Positions 22,862 to 33,911 of a DNA stretch of 64,000 nt are shown here, one piece after another. The notes beneath the pieces are model-generated. The model did not search any database, had not been told where the DNA came from, and was given only the letters and a program-made list of their open reading frames with translations. Position 1 is the first letter of the stretch; every line of letters starts with the position of its first letter. The stretch comes from Camillea tinctor (Eukaryota > Ascomycota > Sordariomycetes > Xylariales > Xylariaceae), in the NCBI GenBank assembly GCA_022578605.1, contig MU394058.1, positions 558,001-622,000 of the forward strand, written 5' to 3'. Position numbers and translations under genes: made by a program.

Positions 22862-23926
22862 AGGGACCACAATAGTGTTTTCTGGACTGGATGTTTGCCG
22901 CCGTTCTTGGAAAATTGGGACTTGAAGGAGTAAAATAAGAGTATTGTCTTCTCTGAGGGATGGGTCTGTTAAGGGGGATAATCCACAGACTGAACAGCTT
23001 TTGTAGTAACACTATTCTCCTAGGCAACTAAGGAAGGATTTGATTGTAAGCGAGGATAGCTTGTTAATATACAGAAAGCTTCTTACAAAATTTCCTATTT
23101 CGAATAAGAGTTCAACCCCCAGGTATTTTCAATCCGAGTGCTTAAACAATAGTATCACGATGCACAAATTATATAGGGGAAACATCCTTACCGGATTGCT
23201 ACATTCGGAGTTCTCCATTTGGTCGTTTCTTTAGTTTCTTTATATCACAATAATAGGCAAAATTTTGATATGGAAGAAAAAAGCTCTTTTTATTCACCCA
23301 ACAAGATAGGGCAAGAATGTGACAAGTCCTCCTATAAATAGGTCTAGGTAGGTCACATACTAGGTTGTCTTGACTTGACCGGTTACAGTGACTCGAAATT
23401 GACTCTGGATATCCCCAATATATGCTCGTTAGAGGGATTTTGGGGACCCCAGCTATTGATTTCAAAAGGGAATTAAATCATTAGATTAATGGCTAGAAAG
23501 TAGGTAACTATGAAAATAAACACTGATTTGTATACAGTTAGATCACTTTAATTACCCTTGATTACGGTCGGCGATATTGGTGATCGCTTCGACCGTTGGC
23601 GGCCATAGGTACCATTCCTATCGCCAGGAATGGTTAGCTCGTATTCCTAAAATAATCGTATCGTTGAAATAACGTTCTTTGGTATCCGGTAACTCCATTT
23701 AAATAAATGGGTCGTAACAGAGAGGTGGTATGAACACCAGACATATAGGTAGTAGGTATTAGGGGTTTGAGGCCTTAGCGCGCGGCAGCGGCCTGGCCAT
23801 ACATCAAACTGAAGATAGAAGAAAAGGGGAAGGTAAAACACCTCCGACCACCAATAAAAAAACACCCCCTTCGCGGGAGGCGACGAGGAAGAATATCCCT
23901 CACCTCGGCCGCGCGGAGAAATGTCC
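22862..23926. other. Intergenic, weak repeat similarity
   Basis: No gene seen. A short piece near 23205-23240 (GGAGTTCTCCATTTGGTCG...) resembles 36247-36282, so degraded repeats probably fill part of this stretch. Confidence 0.4.
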
Positions 23927-24115
23927 TATGGAGCTGCCACCAATATAATATAAAGAACTATAGTGGTCAGTGCGCGCGCTCCCAGAAACTATGGGGCGAA
24001 GCTCCATAATAAGATATATAAGGAGCTTCTTTTCCCCATTTCTGGGAGCGTTACTAGACACACGATCGATCTACTTTTTCCCCTACTTTATATTATTGCT
24101 TGTTATCGTGATATG
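23927..24115 (+). repeat. Dispersed repeat, copy B (best preserved)
   Basis: A 189 bp copy with the highest GC content of the set. The first 82 bp (23927-24008) starts TATGGAGCT and ends AGCTCCATA, so its ends are inverted repeats. Related copies: 9978-10172, 15411-15515 (second half only), 35654-35734 (first half, opposite strand) and 24189-24211 (a fragment, opposite strand). Confidence 0.7.
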
Positions 24116-24188
24116 TCCCTATACTCTATAGACACCTTCTAGTCCATACGGGCGCTAGCTAGTTGGCGAATAAAACCACTCATATTTT

Positions 24189-24211
24189 TGGAGCTTCGTC
24201 CCATAGTTTCT
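24189..24211 (-). repeat. Inverted fragment of the dispersed repeat
   Basis: TGGAGCTTCGTCCCATAG plus TTTCT is the reverse complement, with one mismatch, of the right part of the 82 bp unit at 23985-24007. Together the two could act as long-range inverted repeats about 200 bp apart, or be parts of nested insertions. Confidence 0.55.
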
Positions 24212-24417
24212 CTATGGTAAACTGAGCGACGGCGAGTTGTGCGTTTTAATGACTACCTAGTGGATGTAAGAAACAGCTCTATAAAAAAATTATTATTTCC
24301 CTCCAAGTTTGTTCTATGATCACGTGTACATATAAAATAAGAGTCCATAATTATATGATCCCATATTTCAAGATAGTTCCCCATGAGCTACTTATCAAGG
24401 AGACATATATTAATGGC

Positions 24418-25845
24418 TCACATAGTACCAGCCGTCAAAGGTTTCAGCCCAAATAACGCACGAATAATGATAATGAATTGCACCCCCCACAAAGCCATCA
24501 TTCCTTGAATGTTAGATGCAAAGAGCATTTCTGGCACTATTTGAGTCGACATGTTGTCCTGGCCACATATCGTGCTTTCATTGCCAGCACCAAATTGACA
24601 CACCTCATTGGCATCGCCATTTATGGTACTCTGGTTACCATTACCAAATTGAGTGGACCTGTTCGAGTGCCCATCAATGCGAAGAAGATTTTGCCTTGCG
24701 ACCGGCACCGACCTTTTGACATTATGCACAGTAGGAGAGATGGCATTGTTAATCATCTGCACTATGTTGGTTTCCACCGTTAGGTAGTTTGCGTCCTGCT
24801 CGTCATCAAACTTGCAAATACCCCTATGATCGCTGTCCAGTGGTAGTTGCTTTTCGCGTGAGCCTGCTAACCCAAGAGTAGCGGATTCTTTCGGCACGAT
24901 CTAGAGATTATATTAGACGAATTCTCTCTGTGGACCTGGCAGTACTGACAATGCCCAATCTTCCAAGCGGTCTCGTTTCATAGAAGCTGAGAATCTGAAA
25001 GCCCTCTAGTAGTTGCCGAAAGTCATCCGAGATAGAGTTCAGGAATAGCGAACCGGGCTGAAGGGCTTCCATGAAAGTATTTCCTGGATTCCCTGACAAT
25101 GAGCGCAAAATAGATGATGCCACGCCTCCTATCCCTGCGTGGTTTCCTCCACGATGTGGTGTGCCGAAAAAAACCAAGCCAAATGTAGACTCCCAGATTT
25201 TTCTATAAGACGAATCTGTCTTGGCATGGACAAGGGCCTAAGATGAAATTAGAGCCTATATATATACTATGCAATATATAAGTAGTATAGGTTATAAATC
25301 TCTTAATAGAGTTTGTAAATAACTTACTCGTTTTATGATAATTCCACCTAGACTGTGGCAAATAAACATCAACGGGCGATCAGGCTGGGACTAAATTTTC
25401 GTATTAGATCGTGTATTATGTGATGAGATAATGTACGAACCGAGCGTGCTGTGTGTACTTGATTGAGTACTTGTTCTGCTTGTTCCCTCACACCTGCTGT
25501 GCCAGTCTGGAAGGCCACGTTTGAATTATAGCTATAAATGAATATTCGGGCACGGCGAAATCGCAGCGGAAGGAAGTCTCGGAGCCATAACTTGTCACGG
25601 CTTGTCCATGTGGCTTCGGCGTGATCCTGTTTATCAAGGGGGTTGAGACCATGGATTGCAATAATACTACGCGTTAGTTAGTAGGTATCTTAGGAAAATC
25701 CGGGTTCCGGTTTGTAAACGTACTCAACAACTGCGTCTTTAGGATTGTGAACCTCTTGTAGAGAAGATCCTGGGTTTATAACCTTTCTATCTTCTTTAGA
25801 TGCATTAGAATGACGCCAGGTCATTCGACCCCGGAGAGAATGCAT
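24418..25845 (-). CDS. SesB-like alpha/beta serine hydrolase with C-terminal amyloid-like repeats
   Basis: Five exons are inferred: 25845-25724, 25666-25441, 25390-25328, 25237-24950 and 24900-24418, giving 393 aa. It has the full fungal SesB/DUF676 hydrolase core: IIAIHGLNP near residue 42, the nucleophile elbow CHSLGG (Ser129), FFGTPHRGG (about 160-168) and DSDHRGICKF (His258). After the hydrolase, residues about 308-354 hold two full 18-residue repeats and a partial third, with pattern I-x-G-x-x-N-x-x-x-Q-F-G-x-G-N-x-S-T. A hydrophobic stretch (ALWGVQFIIIIRALFGL) follows near the end. In fungi, SesB-like hydrolases are effectors paired with NLRs and may carry prion-forming motifs such as HRAM; the repeats here resemble such beta-solenoid motifs by pattern only. 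Two Met codons (25845, 25824) are possible starts, and a further upstream exon is possible. Confidence 0.82.
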
Positions 25846-26807
25846 ATGCCCGTAGATTTCGGTGCAGATCAATCTTGGGATCGCAACGAAAGTCTGCTAT
25901 ATCGAATTTGTACCTTTTGTTTTGGTAGTTGATTTACAAACAGGGAACCACAGATATACATGTAGTCATTGATGGAAGTTTATGAGGAGGCCACGTTGGT
26001 GTGGGTGCCCAACTTAATAATGCCGTGGCTTCTTTTCACACGATTTCATGAGCTAATCATATTGATTCTGTGTAGCGTATGATACATGAAAGGTAATGAT
26101 GGAGTGGTATTCGTTAAAAGTCAGACTGTCAGGATAGAATGGCTGGCTTCGCCACTGTGGCTTTGCGGTAGCATCAGCATAGCCGCACTTACCTAGGTAT
26201 CAATCATCTCTATGGGTTATATGTATGGGACGAATTTGGGCTGTGTCGGGCCTCGACCATAATGGTGCCAATGCTTTGATGGTCAGCGTCTATGGCTACC
26301 TAGCAGGCCTAGTTGCATGGTAGTACTTGAGGTAGGTACTCACGTTCTCAAGACTCAGCCTCGTCGAGGTTTAACACGGAGCACACATAAGAGCACTTAC
26401 TCCGTGAGGGGACAAAGTGGGTTACATGACTACAAAGCATCGGCTTCAGAGGTAGTCGTACTTCTCGTCTCCCACCCAACGGTATCGTCAGGGCTCAAGG
26501 TCTTGCTAGGGTCTCCAGCCCCCGGTTCCCGTAACATGAACTATCAATACTTAAAGTATCACATCTAGGACTTTTTCATTTGGAGAAGCGGCATTACATT
26601 GCAGTCATACGTAATATCAATGAAGCAGGTGAGCGAAATTAAATGAAAATGCAGCTTTGCAATTAGATTATTGATTGGAGACTGTTAGGGTTAGGTGTGG
26701 TTGTATAGACTTCTGATAAGTCAGGGACTGTTGGTGAAGAAGAGCAACGATAGGGCCAATTTATCCTCGATGGTTGCACCCAGAGCCTCATCATCCGTGA
26801 TGATTGT
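25846..26807. other. Intergenic, no gene seen
   Basis: The 5' flank of the hydrolase gene on the minus strand. No frame with family resemblance. TAGGTAGG/ACCTAGGT words occur. The poly-G run and assembly gap begin at its right end. Confidence 0.45.
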
Positions 26808-26834
26808 GGGGCGGGGGGGGGCGGGGGGGGGGGG

Positions 26835-26866
<32 letters not shown>

Positions 26867-27751
26867 CGGGGGGGGGGGGGGGGGCGCNNNNNNNNNNNNN
26901 NNNNNNNNNNNNNNNNNNNNNNNNNNNNNNNNNNNNNNNNNNNNNNNNNNNNNNNNNNNNNNNNNNNNNNNNNNNNNNNNNNNNNNNNNNNNNNNNNNNN
27001 NNNNNNNNNNNNNNNNNNNNNNNNNNNNNNNNNNNNNNNNNNNNNNNNNNNNNNNNNNNNNNNNNNNNNNNNNNNNNNNNNNNNNNNNNNNNNNNNNNNN
27101 NNNNNNNNNNNNNNNNNNNNNNNNNNNNNNNNNNNNNNNNNNNNNNNNNNNNNNNNNNNNNNNNNNNNNNNNNNNNNNNNNNNNNNNNNNNNNNNNNNNN
27201 NNNNNNNNNNNNNNNNNNNNNNNNNNNNNNNNNNNNNNNNNNNNNNNNNNNNNNNNNNNNNNNNNNNNNNNNNNNNNNNNNNNNNNNNNNNNNNNNNNNN
27301 NNNNNNNNNNNNNNNNNNNNNNNNNNNNNNNNNNNNNNNNNNNNNNNNNNNNNNNNNNNNNNNNNNNNNNNNNNNNNNNNNNNNNNNNNNNNNNNNNNNN
27401 NNNNNNNNNNNNNNNNNNNNNNNNNNNNNNNNNNNNNNNNNNNNNNNNNNNNNNNNNNNNNNNNNNNNNNNNNNNNNNNNNNNNNNNNNNNNNNNNNNNN
27501 NNNNNNNNNNNNNNNNNNNNNNNNNNNNNNNNNNNNNNNNNNNNNNNNNNNNNNNNNNNNNNNNNNNNNNNNNNNNNNNNNNNNNNNNNNNNNNNNNNNN
27601 NNNNNNNNNNNNNNNNNNNNNNNNNNNNNNNNNNNNNNNNNNNNNNNNNNNNNNNAATTTCCTATCCGAATCTTCAGCCACCCCGCCTGGAGGGACCCCC
27701 GCGACGCCCCCGCCCCCCCCCCGGGCCCCCCCCCCCCCCCCCCCCCCCCCG

Positions 27752-27780
<29 letters not shown>
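26808..27780. other. Assembly gap (N) flanked by poly-G and poly-C
   Basis: Positions 26888-27655 are N (768 bases). The left edge (26808-26887) is almost pure G with a few C; after 50 bp of ordinary sequence, the right edge (about 27707-27779) is almost pure C. Open frames across it are artefacts of the homopolymers. The edges may be unreliable read ends rather than real DNA. Confidence 0.9.
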
Positions 27781-27782
<2 letters not shown>

Positions 27783-28038
27783 GAGGCAGGCAACCTATTT
27801 GACTGATACCTTATTATCTGGTTCTTTCTCATCATCCTACCCATTTCCCTCGCCATCCATCACTTTCTATTTAACCAGGCAATCCAGAAAGTAGTAAACT
27901 CCGATAACATATTATACAGCATCAGATTATTCCTCATAGCTAAATCAACAACCTTTAGTCCATCCAATCTACATGATCAGTACGTTTCAGTTCTGGCCAT
28001 TTTCTTTTGCATTAGTATTTTGACATCAACAGGCGGCC

Positions 28039-28365
28039 ATGTCGAACCCAAATAATAGCCCACCATCATACACTGAGAAAGACCCAGGTTCTACCAACCA
28101 TCCAACAAGGACACCTCAACGCAACGAAAACAACACACGAGAAAATGACAACCACGTGGAAGGCGTGAGAAATATGAATGGACAAGTTGGCCCAAGGAAT
28201 CGCAATAGGGTTATAGGCGATGAAAATAGAAACTTTCAGGGTGTGGCAGAATCGTTTGGTATTTTTAATGGATGGGCCATTATTTTAGTAGTCATTATTG
28301 CCATTATTGTTTCGGCCTACTTAGCTAGCCTGTTGTCTCACGAACCGTGGAGGAGAATAACATGA
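28039..28365 (+). CDS. Small Asn-rich protein with C-terminal transmembrane anchor
   Basis: A single open frame of 108 codons. The first 60 residues are polar and rich in Asn, Arg, Pro and Thr. Residues about 47-68 carry spaced G-x-x-N / N-R-N-R elements (QVGPRNRNRVIGDENRNFQG) resembling the short repeats in prion-like fungal motifs. Residues about 76-97 (starting GWAIILVVIIAIIV) form one strong membrane helix, followed by a short tail, so a tail-anchored topology is likely. I do not recognise the family. A plausible 5'UTR intron ends CAACAG just before the start codon. It sits 2.2 kb from the SesB-like gene, which also ends in repeats followed by a hydrophobic stretch; a functional link is only inferred. 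A short gene like this could be spurious, but the clean membrane helix argues for it. Confidence 0.5.
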   Translation: MSNPNNSPPSYTEKDPGSTNHPTRTPQRNENNTRENDNHVEGVRNMNGQVGPRNRNRVIGDENRNFQGVAESFGIFNGWAIILVVIIAIIVSAYLASLLSHEPWRRIT

Positions 28366-31300
28366 GGATTATCCGAGAGTATACTCCTGGTAGAACGGGG
28401 ACGTATCCTTCTAAATGTCTAAGAGAAAGACTCTAGTATTACAATTCGCTGAGGAAAAATTTGGGTCGATAGCAAATAATGTGGAAATACAAATATGGCG
28501 GTTTACCCCCCTAACTCTCAAGCTAGATATGGAAAAATAGTACGCATAATATAGGGGCCATGTTCTAGCAGCTATATGCCTATGTATCTCACCACATAAA
28601 ACCCAGCCATTAAGGTAGTAGTCTTATTACGGCCTTCTCATGTACCTTTATTTACAGTACTTCATACTCTGCCCTTTTTACGCGTCCAAAATCGAACTAC
28701 TTATTTATGATTGGAAGACTTTATCGCTCCATAAGCATCATGGTTGCATTACACCGTAGCCATGTCAGATCACTTTAGTAGCTGAACAACACATTATTTC
28801 CTTTGTAGCTAGAATAGTCAGTGATCAATCTAAGCATACTTTGTATGGGACTTATCCTTACGACCGTGCCTTTCATACTATTGATACATAAACCTCGACC
28901 TCTAGTCGTAACACCATGTTGCGATATCCACAAGTAACAAGTTTCAGTTCACCCGTATTTAACTGAACAAATAATAATATGGTTTATCTTCTAACGACTA
29001 CAGGGTCACTTGTAAGAAACAAGGAGCTTGGAGACTATATACTAGATAAACAGAAGGCGAGAAATATTCTGTGGTCAGATATCGAAGGCACATTTACAAA
29101 ATTATACTACATAATTAATAATTCTATTCGAGTATTTGCATCATTAATCGAAGTATAGGAATTGGGGCGAGGTCCTGGTTAAGTTGGTGGTTATTCGTGA
29201 TTAGTATTGGTTGGGCTAGTCGAGCTAGGCCTTAAAGAACGGATCACATTGGTTGTAGAGCACCGGCAAGGAGAAAGTGTACTTTTACCTACATGCTGAT
29301 CTCTACTTTTTAATGAGCGCCGGAACGCCCAATGTGACCTAGTCAAGTATTATGATATCGATTCCATCGAGCTGGCGATAACAGCTCTATATCAGAGGTA
29401 GTAACGGAGGTTGGCCGCACCCACGGGCTCGGTTGTTTGATGATTATTGAATATAGTATGATAATCGTATATCTGCTGCAGTTCATATCCCATTCTCATT
29501 AATGGAATATAATAGTTATGTCTTTGCAATCAGCTATCGAAATAAGGTATTCCAGCTCTAGCGAGGAGCAATTAAATTTACACTACGTACAGTATATACC
29601 ATGGTAAAGGATGTGGGCCACACAAGAAAATGCCTTTCGGTTATGAATTTTTTTTGAGAGTGGGGGTTCAGCAGGGACGAGTTGGGGGGCAAGTAAAGAT
29701 GCACTGGTCTACATTGGGGCTTTTCGATTCCCTCTCATGCCTACACCTCTAAGCTCCAATATGGCTCTCAGCTCTCCTTGACATCCTAACCTTCCATCTC
29801 TGAAGATCCCTATGGCCCCCCTCCAAGTTCACTTCCTGGTAACCTAGGCAGGCATCATAACAGGCTTGACTCCCTCCCCCCCTACCCCCCGATAAAAGTA
29901 CCTACCGGGGAGCAAGGCTTTTGATAAATACGGCTGGCTAGGTCAGCTCACTCAAACTTACGTCAAAGCCCCGATAGTAGTTGTGGGTTCATTTATTCGA
30001 AATCATCTCTGTTAGCTCTGTGAGTTGTAAGAAAATCAATCCCCATACAGTCAATGTTTGGATTTCTCGGTTTGTACTTTTGAAGTCTGAGTACCAAAGA
30101 GCTAACAGCCTTGTCATAAGTAGCTGAAATCTTTTGCAAATACGTTGTTTCTGTTCTTCACAAGGTATCTATTTTAACGTACTAGACGATGCAATACTTG
30201 GCATGATCCATGATAAGTTAGCTATATGAGAATACTGCCTATGGCTGTGTACTTTCGATTTACATACCATGTATAAACCAAAGAGTCAATTAAAGTGTAG
30301 TATTCAACCAGAATATTGTAGGTACACGAGCATACTCTTTCTATAATACAGTGTCAGCTGTAGTATTAGCTACGAAGGATCATATCGAGATATTCTACGC
30401 AGATAGGCTTGCTAAGGCTTAAGGACGGACAGACTTGCTAAAGGCTGAACCAACCCAGTAGATGGTAACGTGCGTTCTCAAGCACAATAAGCCATTAAAA
30501 ATTGTGGGAGCTAAGTAAAATATGTAAAGAGTTGGGTTTAGATTGGGAAAAAAAATTGATGAGACTATTTGTACGTAAATAAGCCACACTGCTCTATGTG
30601 GCCACCTAATCAGCCCAGTCCCTTGCGCACCAACGATGACTTTTTCCTCCATCGGGGCTTTTCATCTGATCCCTAGAAATAGATAATAAATATTCCACCG
30701 AATTCGCTAGCAAGTTATGCTTGCACCATGCATAACCTGCCATAGGATATAGCTGCCTGAATCTCTTTATACCAAGAGTACAAAATATTCGCAATTATGT
30801 TATCAATCTTCATCGAATATGTCACTACACCCCTGAGACATTGTTGAGATACAGATTAGAGTTTTGAACATTAATGTTTCCATTACCACGCATTGCGGAC
30901 TGGTTTCCTTTGGAGTTCTATCATATGTAAGTTCAACTGTACGGAACATCGCGTATGATTATACGTACACCCATAACGTCTCGAGTTAGGACGCGGTATA
31001 AAATAAATACCAACCCAAAGATAGCCAGCAGACAGGCGGCTACAACAATGCAAAGCAAGAATTTAAATATGATGGGCAATATGGTTCCTTGTAAAAATAT
31101 GGTGGCGCAATAGCATTTTGATTCATAGCCCAGTGTAACTGAAACCCTCAGGTCTGACATGGAGGGTATCATTGCTTCCATTGTGCATCCAAAGGCATGA
31201 TAAAGAACAACGATCGGCCAATTACTTCTGCCTCAAGTTGATTATGTATTCGCCTAAATAGCCTACGATCATGGTTAACAAGACATAGAACATGGGGTTA

Positions 31301-33653
31301 TCACTACATAGATCTTACCAGATATTTTCGCAGAGACCAGTAGAAAGATATGATCAATTTAACAATGTAGGTCCGAAATATGCCAGGAAGGCCTAGTGAT
31401 TCAAAAGGGTGGTGGACGTTATGATTTGAATGTCGACTGTACAATGAAGTCTGGCATGACACTATGATAATAGGCAAGATACGTGCAGAAAAAAAAATTA
31501 GAGTTTGCGCGTCGAGTATGGAAGTATGAGGATAAGGTCAACTATTACTGTAAAGTTTGTATTTTGGAAGACGATCCCTTTTTGTTCCCAAAAAGCAACA
31601 ACAACACCTAATTCCCTTTACGAGCCTTCCATATGGCATGAGACCAACTCACTGTTTCGCATCTCCCTGGATAACATGTTGGAACGAATGGATCAAACCA
31701 TGGACTCAAGCGTATGGGACTTTCCATACTTATGTAGATTCTGGCTGGAAAACTTTGCTTCTTATTGGTGAAAGGCATTTGTTTGGACATTTCTGCTCTC
31801 CAAATAGCTTCACGGAACAGGTGGATGGCTACGTAGAAGAGTATCATTCGTTTATGTAGATGGTTCCACTGTTTCCCTCGATTGCCAGCTTATATTTCAA
31901 TCTCTGAACTTCGAATCATAGTAAGAAGATCCATGGCACAATTCAATACTGTCGTCATCTTGGAAGTCGTATGGAGGTATATATCTATCAGTCAAGGTGT
32001 ACAACAAGGTGGGTATCGACAATAAAAAGGCTTGAATACTGAACAGCGACTAGAGAATAGCATAGCGTTGTTAAATTGTCTGTGTGTGAGGTATCGTACG
32101 GATCGACCGAAGTAGTGATATGATAGGGTTCGTCGGTTAAAGAGTAGAATGTATAAAGTCTGTCTCATGACTGTAATTGCTGCTCAACAACAAACATCGA
32201 ATTATGTATACAAGATGATCCTAGGCTCAAGGTTTGAGAAACATATAACTCACCAGGGAAGGGGGGATGTAAAACATCTTCGATCCGGGAAGCTCCGCCT
32301 AAGGAAGTCGGCGCGGGTATAAAACTTAGAATAAATAGAATGGGGGAACAGTTACGGAAACATTGATAACCCAATATATCGAAAGTCTAACCATGATGTC
32401 TAGGAGAAGCAGGCTAATTTGAAGACAAAATCGAGTAGAAGAGAAATGCTCTTGATAATCAATGAGAAAACTGTTTCGGAAACGATGTGGTGGGAAGTTT
32501 TAGGCACAAATGAACAGATATATTTATTCTCTTGTTTTAGAGCCAGTAGAATTTTAGTACCTTGTATTTTGCCTTCTTTTTCTTTTTAAGAATCTACGAC
32601 TGATTTAATTGGTATAATACAAAAAAACCCCCTTTCGTATGGAAACAACACTAGTAGAGAAGAAGTATATTGAAGCATCCATAAATAGATTAGGCAAGTC
32701 AATCTCCCACTCGTACAGGCTGGCTGCCTACCTGATATTGAGATTCCAAAATTCCGTATATAATAAATACGGAATATACATACTTCCCCTTTAGGCAAAG
32801 TCCCGACAAGCTATGGACAGACGACATAATGAGGCAAGCCAGATGATGACCGCAGCATGATGCATCTTCTCGGCCATATACCATAGCCGGCTTATTATAT
32901 TGCCATCCAGGTTTTTTTGAATGTATCGCAACCCATCAAGCTTCCAGTATGCAACAATCAAATACATTTTCTACGCAAAGGCAAGAACGTCTATGTGTCG
33001 ATCAACTGATTTTTAATAATTCCGCTAAGTTAACATCCTGCAAAACGGCTGAGCGCGGAGTGTATAGTTCTGAGCTCCTGGATAGTTAATTCACATAATA
33101 ATCTGTTCAAGCGTGAATCTGGGACTGAATAGTCTTTGTAGTCACGGTGATTACAGGTTAGCACTATATTCAATAAATGTCGCGTATGAGGGCATTCCCA
33201 TGAGCATAGAGGTACACATAGGGGGGTGATCATGTGACTTTGTGATCTTGGCACGCACCCTGGAGCCAGAGCTCCACTATTATGTGTATATAAATAAGGG
33301 AGCTCGTCTCCCCTCTGCTTTGCAGATCGATAATTACAAAATTCAATCTCTTATGTGCCTCCAAACCAAAGTAGTACATAAAAGCGATAATAAAATAATG
33401 AGACTTCGACTGACTTCCTTTTCATCCTCAGTCTAAGTATGTGTGTAATCTAGTTTATTAGAGAATATATAATACCTATTAAGCTTTTTTATATGGCAAT
33501 GCCTCTAAGATGCTCGCATTAGGTAGATAAATAAGCTGCCCAGATATGATTTTATAGCCAACGTAGAATACTCTAAATGGTATTATTTGCTATCAGGAGA
33601 CGAACTCCTGAGCAATGCACTACTAATGACAGAGTTTTAAACTCCCACTCAAG
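28366..33653. other. Gene-poor AT-rich region with relic repeats
   Basis: In 5.3 kb no coding frame shows family resemblance or consistent splice sites. Short frames near 30419-31181 and 31505-31859 look accidental. One relic repeat (30568-30686) is shared with 36423-36548. The region is probably made largely of decayed transposon fragments. Confidence 0.5.
30568..30686 (+). repeat. Degraded dispersed repeat
   Basis: Aligns in the same orientation with 36423-36548. Shared words include AAGCCACACT, CTCT.TG and GGGGCTT at matching spacing, with many transition differences. Confidence 0.45.
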
Positions 33654-33911
33654 CAGGTGGACGTCAAAAAAGTCTGCAACTTTACTAGCTACCCCCTGAA
33701 TACTACCCATGATACTTTTAATTCCACTAACAATAAAAAACACAATTTTTAATATAAATTTTTTAAAAATTAATAACTTAGTTAATTAAGGTATGTTTTT
33801 TATTTATATGAATTTTTATTTTATTTTATTCTTTACGTTGATATTATGAAAATAAAAGGTTGAATGGAATGGGTGGCTAGTGGAATTGCAGGCTTTTTTG
33901 ACGTCCGCCTG
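33654..33911. mobile_element. MITE with about 45 bp TIRs and 5 bp target duplication
   Basis: A 258 bp element. The left end begins CAGGTGGACGTCAAAAAAG and the right end, reverse complemented, begins CAGGCGGACGTCAAAAAAG. Similarity continues for about 45 bp, with differences mostly C/T, consistent with RIP. Both sides are flanked by TCAAG (33649-33653 and 33912-33916), a 5 bp target-site duplication. The centre is AT-rich and has no coding capacity, so movement would need a transposase from elsewhere. Confidence 0.82.

Noticed and set aside
26695..27894. Long open frames rich in Gly or Pro across the N gap
   Set aside because: They consist of homopolymer G/C translation and unknown bases; no real coding evidence.
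31505..31859. Overlapping plus- and minus-strand frames of 80-100 codons
   Set aside because: Frames overlap on both strands with no recognisable motif, as expected by chance in this gene-poor region.
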